Notes: a model not told the origin generated them from the letters alone. A stretch of 64,000 nt of DNA from Halovenus salina (GCF_026410925.1 NZ_CP112972.1:1612001-1676000), one strand, 5' to 3'; counted from the stretch's first letter, positions 20,707 through 30,697 are shown. Made by a program: numbers and translations.

Positions 20707-21267
20707 TCACTCCTCTCGGTCGTCGAAGCGCTCGGTCGCGGTCTCGAAAGAGAGTTCGTCCTCCTGGCGAGCCCGTCGAGATTCGCGCTCGGCGACGGCC
20801 TCCGGGTCGGGACTCGCATCGTCGTCGATACGCGCCCAAGAGCCGTGGACCTTGGCGTGACACCACCGGCAGAGATAGACAGTAATCTCGTGGCTCGTCT
20901 CGCCAGAGCCCGCACCCGAACTGTCGGCATACGAGAGGTGATGTTCCTCAAGCAGCGGGCGCTCGTCGTCGTGTGCCATCCGCTCCTCGGTGAGGCCACA
21001 GCGGACACACTCACGGTCGTGGCTCCGACACCGGAAGTGAGGACAGTCGGCCCACTCCCACGGGCCAGAGGGTCCGTCCTCGTCGGGGTCGCCTGCGACC
21101 GGGCACCGGAACTCCTCGCTGCGACGCTCGGCGGCGAACTCGGGGTCACGGTCGCCGTGCTCGACGGCATACCGGCACCTGCCCTCGGAGGTGAGATAGT
21201 CACAGCGGTCGACGACGGCGTAGGGGTCGTCGACGCCGACGGTCGTTCCCGCCTCGGTTTTTTCCAT
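20707..21267 (-). CDS. HNH-like zinc-binding protein
   Basis: This 186-residue acidic protein has an N-terminal cysteine cluster (CDYL, GRCRY, FRCPV, CPHFRC) and a C-terminal HNH-like module: ECVRCG, then LEEHHLSY, then LCRWCHAKVHG. The module resembles the beta-beta-alpha metal fold of HNH nucleases. It is not clear whether a full catalytic set is kept. The ATG at 21267 is chosen because the longer frame runs into the FAU-1 gene. Its tail is highly charged. It is divergent from the FAU-1 RNase gene, with an 89-bp gap. Confidence 0.72.
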   Translation of the reverse strand: MEKTEAGTTVGVDDPYAVVDRCDYLTSEGRCRYAVEHGDRDPEFAAERRSEEFRCPVAGDPDEDGPSGPWEWADCPHFRCRSHDRECVRCGLTEERMAHDDERPLLEEHHLSYADSSGAGSGETSHEITVYLCRWCHAKVHGSWARIDDDASPDPEAVAERESRRARQEDELSFETATERFDDREE

Positions 21268-21356
21268 ATTGCTGCCAGGCAGGCCAGTGGTTTCAGCGTT
21301 TTGCGGCGGGAGGGGAAACACGGGAGCTATACCCCTCGGGACCACACCGTGTGGCA

Positions 21357-22769
21357 ATGACAGTCCGGATTCGCGGCATCTACACGACGGCGCTGACCGC
21401 ACTGTTCGAGGAGGTTGTCCAGGCCTCGCCGCCGATTCAGCGACGGTTCGACGAGGAGTTTCCCCCCGAACCGGCCGCGGCGTCGGTCACGACAACCGAC
21501 GACAGACAGGGTGTCTGTCTCACGGGGACAGGCGAGCGAGTCGGCGACATAGCCCGACAACTGGACGAACTCGGCCGTGACACGTTCGTCTGGCAGGCAC
21601 GGCTCCCACAGGGGGCAGTCTTCGCCGGCGAGGTCGTCGAGACGCTCGGCAGCGGCGCAGTCATCGACTGTGGCGGCGTCGAGGCCGGCAACGACCTGCC
21701 GGTCGCCGGAGAGACACAGGGGTTTCTCCCGTACTCGAAGACGAGCGGTCACGTCGAGGAGGGGGACACGCTGCGCGTGCAGGTAGACGAACCGCGAGCA
21801 CCCTGGAGCGGTGGCCGGCCGGTGCTGGAGACGACTGTCCGGGTTCACGGCGGGCTCGCCTCGCTCGTCAGAGGGCGGTCGACAGGCGGAGGCGGCCCCG
21901 AGCTGGCCGAGATTCTGCCGGTCGATCCACCGACGGGCTGGGGCGTCGAGTGGGACAGAAGCGCCGACGATGCCGGCCTGGACGCGCTGGGTGACGTACT
22001 CGAACAGTTGGGCGAGCGGGCAGAGGGCGTTGACGACGCACTCGATGACGCCGAGCCAGTCGAGGGCGTCGCTCCGGGCTGTTACTGGCCGGGCGAGGCG
22101 ACCCACTGGGTCTGGTTCGGCCGCGAGTCTCGGTTCGCACTCGATGGAATTCGCCGGGAGGCCGTCCCGACGATGCCCGGCCACCACCGCACCAAAGCCG
22201 GGACGAACGCGGCGAGTGCGGCCGTCGATTTCGTCGAGGCGCTGTGTGATGACCTCGGCGACACCAAATCGGACTTTCCGTTCACTGTCGTGACCGACCA
22301 GTTCGGCCCACAGGAGGGGGATTCGGTCCGCATCGACCACGGCAAGCCCGACGGCAGACTGTTCGACCTCGGAGCCGGCGAGGTGACCGAACGCACCGAC
22401 GACGGCCAGGTGACCGTCAGACGACAGATGTCACCCGGCGGCACATACGACGCGCTGGGCGTCGAGCGACAGGCTGGCGACGTTGCAGTCACGAAGCTCA
22501 AGGAGGGACGGTGGTGGTATCCGACGGTCTACCGGGGCGAGGACGGCGAGACGCGGGGCACGTACGTCAACGTCTGTACGCCAGTCGAGGTGTTTCCCGA
22601 CGCAGTCCGGTACGTCGACCTCCACGTCGACGTGGTCAAACACGCAGACGGAACTGTCGAACGCGTCGACGACGACGAACTGGACGCGGCCGTCGAGGCC
22701 GGCCATATCTCGACGGCCCTCGCCGAGAAGGCCCGGACGGTCGCCGCCGCGATTGCGAAGTCGCTGTGA
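21357..22769 (+). CDS. Ribonuclease FAU-1 homologue (RNase E/G-like, DUF402)
   Basis: This 470-residue protein has an N-terminal RNase E/G-like and S1-like part (about 75-150, with FAGEVVETLGSGAVIDCGG and GFLPYSK), a middle region (GWGVEWDRSADD) and a C-terminal DUF402 domain (about 325-470, including GTYVNVCTPVEVFPDAVRYVDLHV). Archaeal FAU-1 binds AU-rich RNA and has been linked to rRNA processing. The ATG at 21357 starts the conserved MTVRIRGIY; another ATG two codons upstream is possible. Confidence 0.88.
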   Translation: MTVRIRGIYTTALTALFEEVVQASPPIQRRFDEEFPPEPAAASVTTTDDRQGVCLTGTGERVGDIARQLDELGRDTFVWQARLPQGAVFAGEVVETLGSGAVIDCGGVEAGNDLPVAGETQGFLPYSKTSGHVEEGDTLRVQVDEPRAPWSGGRPVLETTVRVHGGLASLVRGRSTGGGGPELAEILPVDPPTGWGVEWDRSADDAGLDALGDVLEQLGERAEGVDDALDDAEPVEGVAPGCYWPGEATHWVWFGRESRFALDGIRREAVPTMPGHHRTKAGTNAASAAVDFVEALCDDLGDTKSDFPFTVVTDQFGPQEGDSVRIDHGKPDGRLFDLGAGEVTERTDDGQVTVRRQMSPGGTYDALGVERQAGDVAVTKLKEGRWWYPTVYRGEDGETRGTYVNVCTPVEVFPDAVRYVDLHVDVVKHADGTVERVDDDELDAAVEAGHISTALAEKARTVAAAIAKSL

Positions 22770-22868
22770 CAGCCGGCGGCGTTATCTGAGGCTCCGACAG
22801 TGGTAAACCGACCGTCGGAATGAAAGTCGTTTTTGCCCGCGGGTCCTGAAGCCGCATATGGTCATCGC

Positions 22869-23054
22869 ATGAGCGAGGAGACCGCCTCGTCGATACCAGC
22901 TCGGACGCTGCGAGTGGTCTATCTCGTCGGCATCGCGCTCAACGCAGTGGCGCTCGTCATCGCGGCGCAGGCGGGCCAGATGGCCGGTGCGCTGACGCTC
23001 GGCCTGATACTCGTCTATCTTGGCATCCGCTACCGGATGCTCGGTGGGTCCTGA
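22869..23054 (+). CDS. Small two-helix membrane protein
   Basis: This 61-residue protein has a short polar N-terminus and two hydrophobic segments (about 16-33 and 36-52) ending in YRMLGGS. It has no recognisable motif. The ATG at 22869 is preferred to the earlier in-frame start because the added residues are unlike a membrane leader. It stands alone between FAU-1 and a nuclease-like gene, with 64 bp to the next start. Confidence 0.62.
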   Translation: MSEETASSIPARTLRVVYLVGIALNAVALVIAAQAGQMAGALTLGLILVYLGIRYRMLGGS

Positions 23055-23118
23055 CAGCCCGTGGACCGACAGACACAGTATTTAACCGCACCAGTGCAGT
23101 AGCTACTGGTAGTAGTAA

Positions 23119-23892
23119 ATGAAGCTCCTGTCGTGTAACGCCGGTTACCTCCTCGATTACGAAGGCGCATACCACGAGTACGTCCTCCGCCCCCACAGGG
23201 GACTCGTCGGCAGCAAACGCGCCGAGGAGAACGCCATCTCGCAGCTGGTCGACCTCATCAGCGACGAACAGCCCGACGTGGTCGGCCTCGTCGAAGTCGA
23301 CCAGGGCTCGCTGCGTACCCGGACAGACGGTCAGGTCACAGATATCGCCGGTCGACTCGACCAGCGCGGGCTCGTCTATCAGCCGTACGCGGCGACAAAA
23401 TACGGCGACGGCGGCGTCATTCCCTCGATGCCCGTTCTCCAGCACCTCGCCAACGGCGTCCTCGTCAGCGACGGCTACGAGACGACGACCCACTACCTCG
23501 AAACGGGGCCGAAACGGCTCGTCATCGAGGTCTCGACACCCGAGGTCGATATCTTCAACACGCATCTGGCGATGAGCGGCCGGGCACGGCGAAGCCAACT
23601 CGACGAGCTCGCCGCGCTGGTGAGCGGGCGCAAGAACCCGGTCGTCGCCGGCGACTTCAACACGTACAACGGCCTCGACGAGGTCCGCGCCGCCTTCGAA
23701 GACACCGACCTGACGGTCTACAACCCCGGCGAGACGGTCCCGCCGCGCCCGCTCGACGGCGTCGTGACGGACACGCGGACGCTCGATTTCTTCATCGCCC
23801 CCGCAGAGATGCCTGTCTCGCGGTGTGAGGTACTCGACGTGCAGGTGTCGGACCACCGGCCAATCGTCATGGAGTTCGACCCCGCTCAGTAA
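23119..23892 (+). CDS. Endonuclease/exonuclease/phosphatase (EEP) family protein
   Basis: This 257-residue protein shows the EEP fold motifs: LLSCNAG at the start, DVVGLVEVD (about 54-62) with the metal-binding Glu, FNTHLAM, VVAGDFNTYNG (about 174-184), a TLDFFIAP strand and the catalytic DHRPIVMEF near the end. The family cleaves phosphodiesters in DNA, inositol phosphates or lipids, and the substrate here is unknown. Its stop codon overlaps the opposite PHP gene by 7 nt. Confidence 0.87.
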   Translation: MKLLSCNAGYLLDYEGAYHEYVLRPHRGLVGSKRAEENAISQLVDLISDEQPDVVGLVEVDQGSLRTRTDGQVTDIAGRLDQRGLVYQPYAATKYGDGGVIPSMPVLQHLANGVLVSDGYETTTHYLETGPKRLVIEVSTPEVDIFNTHLAMSGRARRSQLDELAALVSGRKNPVVAGDFNTYNGLDEVRAAFEDTDLTVYNPGETVPPRPLDGVVTDTRTLDFFIAPAEMPVSRCEVLDVQVSDHRPIVMEFDPAQ

Positions 23893-24644
23893 GCCACGTC
23901 CTCGGCAAACCGTTCGTCGTACCGGGAGGGGTTAGTCGGCTCGTCGTCTTTGAGCACGACACGGGCGAACTTGTCCCAGGAGTTCTCCTTCGAGAGGTGT
24001 GCAAACTCGGCGCGGCGCTTGAGCAGGTGTGCAAGGCCGTCGTTGCGGTAACACCGTCGCTGGGCCCCGTCAGCCAGCGCTGTCGCGAGTTCCTCGGGGC
24101 TCGTGATGGCGCGCTCGAACTCGACCCATGCCTCACCAATCGTCGTCGGGAGGTGGCTGTACGAGGAGACGTAAGTCGGCAAGTCGAGGTCGCTCGCAAT
24201 CGATTTCATCCGGCGGGTGTGAAACCACCAGTTCTTCGGGCAGAATACCTCGACGGCGTCGAAAGCATCCCGATACTCCCGGAGGTCGTCGGCCCCGAGA
24301 CTCATCGTGAGAAACTCCGGATGAGGGCCGAGTACCGTCTCGCCGCGGCGCTCGATTTCGGTCATTGTCGCCTCGAAGGTCAGAAAGTCCGGAATCGGCT
24401 CGTCGGGGTCGATGACGAGTACGTGTCGCCGGCGGTTCCAGCGGTCAGCGAAACACTCCCGAGCAGGGACAACCAACAGCTCTTCGTCAGAGTACGCGCG
24501 AGCACGCTCCCGGATATCGGAGAGATGAGTGAAATGTGGGGCGTAGACAAGAACATCGAGGTCGGCCTGCTTCGCCCGCCGGACGACCTCGTCGTTGAGT
24601 ATCTTGACGTGGAGGTCGACCCGCGTCGACACAGCAGCTGTCAT
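23886..24644 (-). CDS. PHP-domain metal-dependent phosphoesterase-like protein
   Basis: This 252-residue protein is built like the PHP superfamily (polymerase and histidinol phosphatase). It starts VDLHVKILND, has YAPHFTHLSD (about 34-43), an ARECF strand with the metal Glu, LGPHPEFLT (about 105-113), and a final SYSHLPTTIG segment. The first motif is usually D-x-H-x-H, and here the second His is Lys (DLHVK). One metal ligand may therefore be missing, though other His residues remain. The role is unknown. Confidence 0.78.
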   Translation of the reverse strand: MTAAVSTRVDLHVKILNDEVVRRAKQADLDVLVYAPHFTHLSDIRERARAYSDEELLVVPARECFADRWNRRRHVLVIDPDEPIPDFLTFEATMTEIERRGETVLGPHPEFLTMSLGADDLREYRDAFDAVEVFCPKNWWFHTRRMKSIASDLDLPTYVSSYSHLPTTIGEAWVEFERAITSPEELATALADGAQRRCYRNDGLAHLLKRRAEFAHLSKENSWDKFARVVLKDDEPTNPSRYDERFAEDVAY

Positions 24645-24704
24645 TGCACGAGTATTCGGCAGACGCCGTATAGTGTATTTCGGACTGGAGCGCAGAAACG
24701 GCCG

Positions 24705-25916
24705 TCAGGCGAACGTCCGGGAGACCTCGTCGTCGGTCTCCTCCTGCTGAATCTTCGCGTGGGCGTTCTCGAAGTCCTCCATCCGGACCTCGGTCCGGTC
24801 GTCCCGGATGGCGAACATCCCGGCCTCGGTACAGATAGCCTTGATGTCGGCACCGGATGCGTCCTCGACCATCTCCGCAAGCGCCGCGAAGTTGACGTCG
24901 TCGGTAACGTTCATCGACCGGGTGTGAATCTTGAAAATCTGTTCGCGGCCCTCGCCGTTTGGCTTTGGCACCTCGATGAGGCGGTCGAACCGACCGGGGC
25001 GGAGGATAGCGCGGTCGAGCATGTCGAAGCGGTTGGTGGCGGCGATGATGCGGATATCGCCGCGGTCCTCGAAGCCGTCCATCTCGGCGAGCAGCTGCAT
25101 CATCGTCCGCTGGACTTCCGCGTCGCCCGAGGTCTTCGAGTCGGTCCGTTTTGCGGCAATCGCGTCGATTTCGTCGATGAAGATGACCGCCGGCTGGTGC
25201 TGGCGAGCGAGTTCGAAGAGGTCCCGGACCAGCTTCGCACCCTCGCCGATGAACTTGTGGACGAGCTCGGAGCCTGCCATCTTGATGAACGTGGCGTCGG
25301 TCTGGTTGGCGACGGCCTTGGCGAGCATCGTCTTCCCCGTCCCTGGCGGACCGTACAGGAGGACGCCGGCGGGCGGCTCGATGCCCACGTCGCCGAACAT
25401 CTCTGGGCTCTTGAGGGGCATCTCGACGGTCTCGCGGACCTCCTCAATCTGGTCGGTTATGCCGCCGATATCAGAGTAGGTAACCGACGGACTCCTGTCG
25501 ACCTGCATGACACGAGCGCGCACGTCGGTCTCGTCGTCGAGGGTCTGGACGATAGAAAGCGAGTTGTTGACGGCGACGCGGGCGTCCGGTTCGAGGTCCT
25601 CCCGCATCTCTTCGGTGACCTCGGTGAGCGCCTCCTGGTTGTTGCCGTGCTGTTTGATGATGACGCCGTCGTCGGTGATTTCCTGGACCGTGGCGACAAA
25701 CAGCGGCGACTGCTTGAGCTTCTTGTTTTCGTGGGTCAGCCGCTCTAGCTTCTGCTGGTATTTGTTATTCTCAGCGTTTGCATCGAGCAGCTTGTCCCGC
25801 ATCTCCTCGTTCTGGGACTCAAGCACATCCACGCGCTCTTCGAGCGATTCTATCTTCTCCTGTTTGGACGTGTCTTCGTCGTACGGTAGATCGACATCGT
25901 CCACGGTGTCGGTCAT
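24705..25916 (-). CDS. pan: Proteasome-activating nucleotidase
   Basis: This 403-residue AAA+ ATPase unfolds proteins and feeds them to the 20S proteasome as a hexameric ring. It has an N-terminal coiled coil (about 15-75), an OB-like part (about 75-140), Walker A GPPGTGKT (about 185-192), Walker B VIFIDEID, sensor 1 region AATNRFD and arginine fingers in LRPGRFDR. The C-terminus ends RTFA. Most archaeal PANs end with a hydrophobic-Tyr-any motif that opens the gate, and here the penultimate residue is Phe. A TATA-like box lies 21-28 bp upstream of the ATG, which suggests a leaderless transcript. Confidence 0.96.
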   Translation of the reverse strand: MTDTVDDVDLPYDEDTSKQEKIESLEERVDVLESQNEEMRDKLLDANAENNKYQQKLERLTHENKKLKQSPLFVATVQEITDDGVIIKQHGNNQEALTEVTEEMREDLEPDARVAVNNSLSIVQTLDDETDVRARVMQVDRSPSVTYSDIGGITDQIEEVRETVEMPLKSPEMFGDVGIEPPAGVLLYGPPGTGKTMLAKAVANQTDATFIKMAGSELVHKFIGEGAKLVRDLFELARQHQPAVIFIDEIDAIAAKRTDSKTSGDAEVQRTMMQLLAEMDGFEDRGDIRIIAATNRFDMLDRAILRPGRFDRLIEVPKPNGEGREQIFKIHTRSMNVTDDVNFAALAEMVEDASGADIKAICTEAGMFAIRDDRTEVRMEDFENAHAKIQQEETDDEVSRTFA

Positions 25917-25936
25917 TACACTACTATAGCGCTTTC

Positions 25937-25944
25937 ATTAATAA
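25937..25944 (-). promoter_or_regulatory. TATA-like box for pan
   Basis: TTATTAAT on the minus strand, centred about 25 bp before the pan ATG. This is the spacing expected for a leaderless haloarchaeal mRNA. Confidence 0.6.
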
Positions 25945-26059
25945 GAGGTTTCGGGTACTGCTCAATTTCTGAGACGGCCGAAACGTGCGATATAATAACT
26001 CAAGATAATATATCTATGTAGTAAATATTATTAGTCAGCATCACACAGAACTGTATACG

Positions 26060-26317
26060 ATGAGCACCTCAGAGACGGTCCACAGTCCGACAGAATCGAG
26101 CCACGAGAAGCTTCAGGAGCTGCCCCCGAGTGCGAAACTCGTCGCGAAGGTACTGGAGTACAACGACACCCTCACACAGAGCGAACTCGCCGAGGAGACG
26201 CTGTTGCCCTCCCGGACGGTCCGGTACGCGCTGACCAGACTGGAAGACGCTGGCGTCGTCGATTCGCGGTTCTCGTTTGTCGACGCCCGCAAACGAGTCT
26301 ACACGCTGGCCGAATAA
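26060..26317 (+). CDS. Small winged-helix regulator, LPPSAKLV family (copy 1)
   Basis: This 85-residue protein is mostly one winged helix-turn-helix. The conserved stretch is LPPSAKLVAKVLEYNDTLTQ, followed by an ELAEET recognition helix region, SRTVRYAL and a wing ending DARKRVYTL. It resembles MarR/TrmB-like DNA-binding domains without a sensor part. A close relative lies at 35672. Divergent from pan, it has a strongly AT-rich upstream region (25990-26040) with several TATA-like runs. Confidence 0.8.
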   Translation: MSTSETVHSPTESSHEKLQELPPSAKLVAKVLEYNDTLTQSELAEETLLPSRTVRYALTRLEDAGVVDSRFSFVDARKRVYTLAE

Positions 26318-26338
26318 CGAGAGGCCAGCACCGTTATA

Positions 26339-26764
26339 CTGCGTCTTGCCAACTCATTACTCAGGGTTCGGCGGGTTCTGGCTGGTTGTCCCGTCGTCGC
26401 AACCGTCGCGGCAGTCGGTAGCCTCTATTTCGCCGAGGTGGTGAACTACCTCCCCTGTGAGCTGTGCTGGTACCAGCCCATCCTCATGTATCCCCTTGTC
26501 GTCGTCCTGGGCGTCGCTGCCTACGAAGGAAACACTAGTGTCTGGAAGTCTGGACTCCCGCTCTCGGTGCTCCGCCTCGGGGTCGCGGGCTCCCATACGT
26601 TCATCCAGGTTGCCCCGGACGCGGTGTCCTCGACGTGTACGGTCGGCGGCTGTACCGGGGTCGTCTGGCGGGGGCTCGGGTTGTTCACGATTCCGCGGCT
26701 CTCGCTGACGGCATTCGAACTCGTGGCCGCCGGGTTGGTCGTCGCACGGGCCGACCGCCGCTAG
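26339..26764 (+). CDS. DsbB-family disulfide bond protein, start unresolved
   Basis: The frame encodes a DsbB-like four-helix membrane protein: VATVAAVGSLYFAEVV (helix 1), PCELCWYQ with the first Cys pair, ILMYPLVVVLGVAAY (helix 2), then the second Cys pair in TCTVGGCTG and a last helix. DsbB reoxidises thiol oxidases with quinone. No ATG, GTG or TTG exists in frame between the stop of the upstream gene (26315) and helix 1. The CTG at 26339 is used here only as a marker. The first in-frame GTG (26438) would remove helix 1. The Arg that normally follows CWYQ is Pro. It may be a decayed gene, or its start may be non-standard. Confidence 0.6.
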   Translation: MRLANSLLRVRRVLAGCPVVATVAAVGSLYFAEVVNYLPCELCWYQPILMYPLVVVLGVAAYEGNTSVWKSGLPLSVLRLGVAGSHTFIQVAPDAVSSTCTVGGCTGVVWRGLGLFTIPRLSLTAFELVAAGLVVARADRR

Positions 26765-26822
26765 TTTCACTTTCGCGGTGCTCTCCGAATCCATTTAGGA
26801 GGGCCACTCCTACCGGCAGACA

Positions 26823-28004
26823 ATGACGAGGATACTCCATACGGGTGATACGCACCTGGGCTACCAGCAGTATCACCGGCCTGCTCGCCGGGAGGATTTC
26901 ACGACGGCCTTCGAGCAGGTCGCAGAGGACGCTGTCGACGACGGCGTGGACGCGGTCGTCCACGCGGGCGACCTCTTTCATGACCGCACGCCGACGCTGT
27001 CTGACATCATGGGCGCGATGTCGGTGTTGCGGATTCTTGACGACGCCGACGTGCCGTTTCTGGCTATCGTCGGCAACCACGAATCGAAACGGAACCGCCA
27101 GTGGCTCGACCTCTTCGAGTCGATGGGGCTGGCGACGCGACTCGGGTCGACACCCGTGACTGTCGGAAACACCGCCTTCTACGGGCTTGATTTCGTTCCC
27201 CGTTCCCGTCGAGAGAGCTACGACTACGACTTCGCCGACCACGACGACGAGCACGCCGCGCTCGTCTCACACGGCCTGTTCGAGCCCTTCGAGCACGGGG
27301 ACTGGGACGCACGGGCGGTACTCGAAGCGTCGCCTGTCGACTTCGACGCGATGTTGCTCGGCGACGACCACACGCCACAGACGAAGCAACTGGAGGAGCC
27401 GACCGAGGCGTGGCTCACCTACTGCGGGTCGACTGAGCGCGCGAGCGCGAGCGAGCGCGACGAGCGCGGCTATAACCTCGTGGCCTTCGACGAGGGCGTC
27501 GACATCCGCCGGCGCGGACTCGACACGCGGGACTTTGTCTTCGTTGACGTCGAACTCAAGGAGGGCGAAGGGAGTCGCGTCATCCGCGAGCGCATCGAGG
27601 AGTACGACGTGACAGACGCCGTCGTCATCGTCACCGTCAGCGGCGAGGGCGAGGAGGTGATGCCGGCCGGCATCGAGGAGTTCGCCGAGGAACGGGGCGC
27701 GCTCGTCACCAGAGTCAACGACGGGCGCGAGCTGAACGAGGAGACAGAGACCGAGGTCAGCTTCGCCGACCCGGACGAGGCGGTCCGCGAGCGCGTCCAG
27801 GAGCTCGGGTTGAGCCCCGCTGCCCGCGAACTCGACGAGACAGTCCGGGCCAGCAAAGTGCCGGACTCGAACGTCGCCGACGCCGTCGAACGCCGTGTCA
27901 CGGAGGTCATCGACTCTGACGACGGCGTATTCGAAGGCGTAGAAGAGAGCGACGACGAGAGCGATACCGCCGATGGGCAGGTCACGATGGAGGACTACCG
28001 ATGA
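26823..28004 (+). CDS. mre11: DNA repair exonuclease Mre11
   Basis: This 393-residue calcineurin-like phosphoesterase has nuclease motifs GDTHLGY (8-14), [15 protein letters not shown] and SHGLFEP, then LLGDDHTP. It trims DNA double-strand breaks with Rad50. A DNA-binding/capping region with [17 protein letters not shown] follows, and an acidic C-terminal tail binds Rad50. The start is clear, and 28 bp of AT-poor spacer separates it from the regions above. Its TGA overlaps the rad50 ATG (ATGA), so the two are translationally coupled. Confidence 0.95.
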   Translation: MTRILHTGDTHLGYQQYHRPARREDFTTAFEQVAEDAVDDGVDAVVHAGDLFHDRTPTLSDIMGAMSVLRILDDADVPFLAIVGNHESKRNRQWLDLFESMGLATRLGSTPVTVGNTAFYGLDFVPRSRRESYDYDFADHDDEHAALVSHGLFEPFEHGDWDARAVLEASPVDFDAMLLGDDHTPQTKQLEEPTEAWLTYCGSTERASASERDERGYNLVAFDEGVDIRRRGLDTRDFVFVDVELKEGEGSRVIRERIEEYDVTDAVVIVTVSGEGEEVMPAGIEEFAEERGALVTRVNDGRELNEETETEVSFADPDEAVRERVQELGLSPAARELDETVRASKVPDSNVADAVERRVTEVIDSDDGVFEGVEESDDESDTADGQVTMEDYR

Positions 28005-30697
28005 GATTCGACCGAATCCGGCTCCAGAACTTCAAGTGCTACGAGGACGCGGAGTTGCGTCTCGACAGCGGCGTGACGGTCATCCACGGGCTGAACGGCA
28101 GCGGGAAGTCCTCGCTGTTGGAGGCGTGTTTCTTCGCGCTGTACGGCTCGCGGGCGCTCGATACGACCCTCGACGAAATCGTTACTATCGGGGCCGAGGA
28201 GACAGTCGTCGAACTCTATTTCACCCACGGCGGCGACTCCTACCACATCAGACGACGAATCCGGGCCACCGGCAGCGACGCCCGGACCGCAGAGTGCGTG
28301 CTGGAGGGTCCAGGCGGGACCACCGAGGGCGCAACCGACGTGCGAAGCCGCGTCACGTCGATGCTCCGGATGGACACAGAGGCGTTTGTCAACTGCGCGT
28401 ACGTCCGGCAGGGCGAGGTCAACAAGCTCATCAATGCCTCGCCGTCGGTCCGTCAGGACACCCTCGACGACCTTCTCCAGCTGGGCAAGCTCGAAGAGTA
28501 CCGCGACCGCGCGAGTGATGCCCGCGTCGGTGTCGGCCGAGTGCGAGACGACAAACAGGGCGCACTCACAGAGGTCGACGAACAGCTCGAAGGGAAAGAG
28601 GACAAAGGCCTCCACCAGCAGCGCAACGCGGTCGAGACAGAGCTCTCGGAGGTCGAATCCAAGATTGAACGGTACGAACAGAACCAGTCCGAGGCCGAGC
28701 AGAGCCGCGAGGAGGCAGCCGAGGTTATCGAGACCTACGAACAGAAACGGGCGGAGTTGGCGGAGGTCGAGGAGGATATCGACGGACTCCGCGAACGGAT
28801 TCAGGAGACCGAGCGCGAGCGCGAAGAGTTCGCCGAACGCGCAAGCGAGTGCCGGGAAGAGCTGACCGAGACACGCAAGCAGCGTGACGACCTCGTCGAC
28901 ACCCTCGGCATCGAGGCCGGTAACGAGCTCGCGCCTCGCGTCAGCGAGCGTATCGAGGCCGTCGAGGCCGAGATAGAGGAGGTGACAGAGGAGATTCGCG
29001 AGCTGAGCGTCACGAAAACGGAACACGACAACGAGGCCGAACGCCTCGCAAGCGAGGCCGACGAGCTCGAATCGACCGCCGAACAGAAGCGCACAGAAGC
29101 CGACGAACTGGCAACAGAGGTAAGCGAAACAGAGGCGAAGCTGGCCGAGCGCCGCGAACGGCTCGACGAGATGACCACGGAGATCGAGGAGAAGCGCGCG
29201 GCCTTCGACAACGCACCGGTCGGAGTCGGCGAGGCGAGCGCGTACCGCGAAGAGATTGCCGAGGAGCTTGGGGAGATTCGCGAGCGCCGAACCGCGCTGG
29301 CGGCCGAACTCGACAACGAACGCGAGCGCATCGCGGAGGCCGAGTCCCTGCTGGAGGCGGGCAAGTGCCCCGAATGTGGTCAGCCAGTCGAGGAATCACC
29401 CCACGTGTCGGATATCGACGAGCGTCGCGAGCACGTCACGGAACTCGAAGCCGAACTCGACGACACCGAGGCCCGTGAGCGAGAGCGCGACGACGACCTC
29501 GAACGCGCAAAAGAGCTCGAAACGCTCGAATCAGAAATCGAGCGCCTCGAATCCGACCGCGAGAACCTCGACCAGATACTCGACGAGCGCGAGGACACAA
29601 TCGAGGAGAAACGCCAGCGCATCGAACGGCTCCGCGAGGAGGCCGCCGAGAGCGAGGAGGAAGCACAGGCCAGCCGAGAGAGAGCCACGGAGGCCCGCAA
29701 ACAGGCCACCGAGTGCAAAGAGGAGATTGCAGCGGCGAACAAGCAGAAAGCCGAACTAAGCGAGCGCCGCGACACTCTCGAAACACTGCTCGACGTCCTC
29801 GAAGCGATTACCGGACTCGAAGAGGAGCGCGAGAGCCTGCAGCGCCAGCGCGCGGAGAGAGAGGAGGTCAACGACGAACGCCGCGAGCGGCTGGGCGAGC
29901 TACGCGAGCGCCGGAGCGACCTCCGCGAGGAGTTCGACGAGGACCGCATCGAACAGGCCCGCAAACAGAAACAGAAAGCCGACGCATACCTGGAGGAGGT
30001 CGCCGAGACGCTCGCAGAGCTCGAAGACAGGCTGGCGGCCCTCCAGGGGAAGCTCGGAGGCATCGAGACCGAGATAGAGGCGATGGAGGAGCTACGCCAG
30101 CGCCAGGCGGAGCTGCGCGAGACCGTCGAGCGGCTCGATTCGCTGTACGACGAGGCCGAACAGCTCGAAGAAATGTATCGGACGCTCCGCTCGGAGCTTC
30201 GCCAGCGCAACGTCGAGAGCCTCGAACGCCTGTTGAACGAGACCTTCGAGCTGGTCTACGAGAACGACACCTACTCGCGCATCGAGGTCGACGGCGAGTA
30301 CCGGCTGACGGTGTTCCAGAAAGACGGCGAACAGCTCGACCCCGAGCAGCTCTCGGGCGGCGAGCGCGCCTTGTTTAACCTCAGCCTGCGGTGTGCCATC
30401 TACCGGCTGCTCGCCGAGGGTATCGAGGGGACCGCGCCGATGCCGCCGCTCATCCTCGACGAGCCGACGGTCTTTCTCGACGCGGGACACGTCTCCCAGC
30501 TGGTCGAACTCATCGACGCGATGTACGACCTCGGCGTCGAGCAGATTCTGGTCGTCAGCCACGACGAGGAACTAATCGATGCGGCCGACACCCTGGTGAC
30601 AGTCAGGAAGGACTCGACGACCAATCGCTCGACGGTCGAACGGCTGGAGAACCTCCAGGGAATCGACGAGCAGGTGCTCGCTGCGGGTAGCGACTAG
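28001..30697 (+). CDS. rad50: DNA repair ATPase Rad50
   Basis: This 898-residue SMC-like ATPase has Walker [10 protein letters not shown] near residue 30, a Q-loop region VRQGEVNKL, long acidic coiled coils (about 170-420 and 480-740), a zinc hook CPECGQPV at about 456-463, ABC signature [11 protein letters not shown] and Walker [12 protein letters not shown] near the end. It forms the Mre11-Rad50 complex, which tethers and processes DNA ends. The strongly biased E/R codon use of the coiled coils makes long open frames on other strands, which are not genes. It ends in a CTAG shared with the opposite gene. Confidence 0.96.
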   Translation: MRFDRIRLQNFKCYEDAELRLDSGVTVIHGLNGSGKSSLLEACFFALYGSRALDTTLDEIVTIGAEETVVELYFTHGGDSYHIRRRIRATGSDARTAECVLEGPGGTTEGATDVRSRVTSMLRMDTEAFVNCAYVRQGEVNKLINASPSVRQDTLDDLLQLGKLEEYRDRASDARVGVGRVRDDKQGALTEVDEQLEGKEDKGLHQQRNAVETELSEVESKIERYEQNQSEAEQSREEAAEVIETYEQKRAELAEVEEDIDGLRERIQETEREREEFAERASECREELTETRKQRDDLVDTLGIEAGNELAPRVSERIEAVEAEIEEVTEEIRELSVTKTEHDNEAERLASEADELESTAEQKRTEADELATEVSETEAKLAERRERLDEMTTEIEEKRAAFDNAPVGVGEASAYREEIAEELGEIRERRTALAAELDNERERIAEAESLLEAGKCPECGQPVEESPHVSDIDERREHVTELEAELDDTEARERERDDDLERAKELETLESEIERLESDRENLDQILDEREDTIEEKRQRIERLREEAAESEEEAQASRERATEARKQATECKEEIAAANKQKAELSERRDTLETLLDVLEAITGLEEERESLQRQRAEREEVNDERRERLGELRERRSDLREEFDEDRIEQARKQKQKADAYLEEVAETLAELEDRLAALQGKLGGIETEIEAMEELRQRQAELRETVERLDSLYDEAEQLEEMYRTLRSELRQRNVESLERLLNETFELVYENDTYSRIEVDGEYRLTVFQKDGEQLDPEQLSGGERALFNLSLRCAIYRLLAEGIEGTAPMPPLILDEPTVFLDAGHVSQLVELIDAMYDLGVEQILVVSHDEELIDAADTLVTVRKDSTTNRSTVERLENLQGIDEQVLAAGSD

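Noticed and set aside
23997..25748. 583-residue plus-strand frame
   Set aside because: It runs antisense to the PHP and pan genes. Long open antisense frames are common in GC-rich haloarchaeal DNA.
27358..27384. Mre11 motif GDDH instead of GHxH
   Set aside because: I believe this form is usual in haloarchaeal Mre11, so it is not counted as damage.
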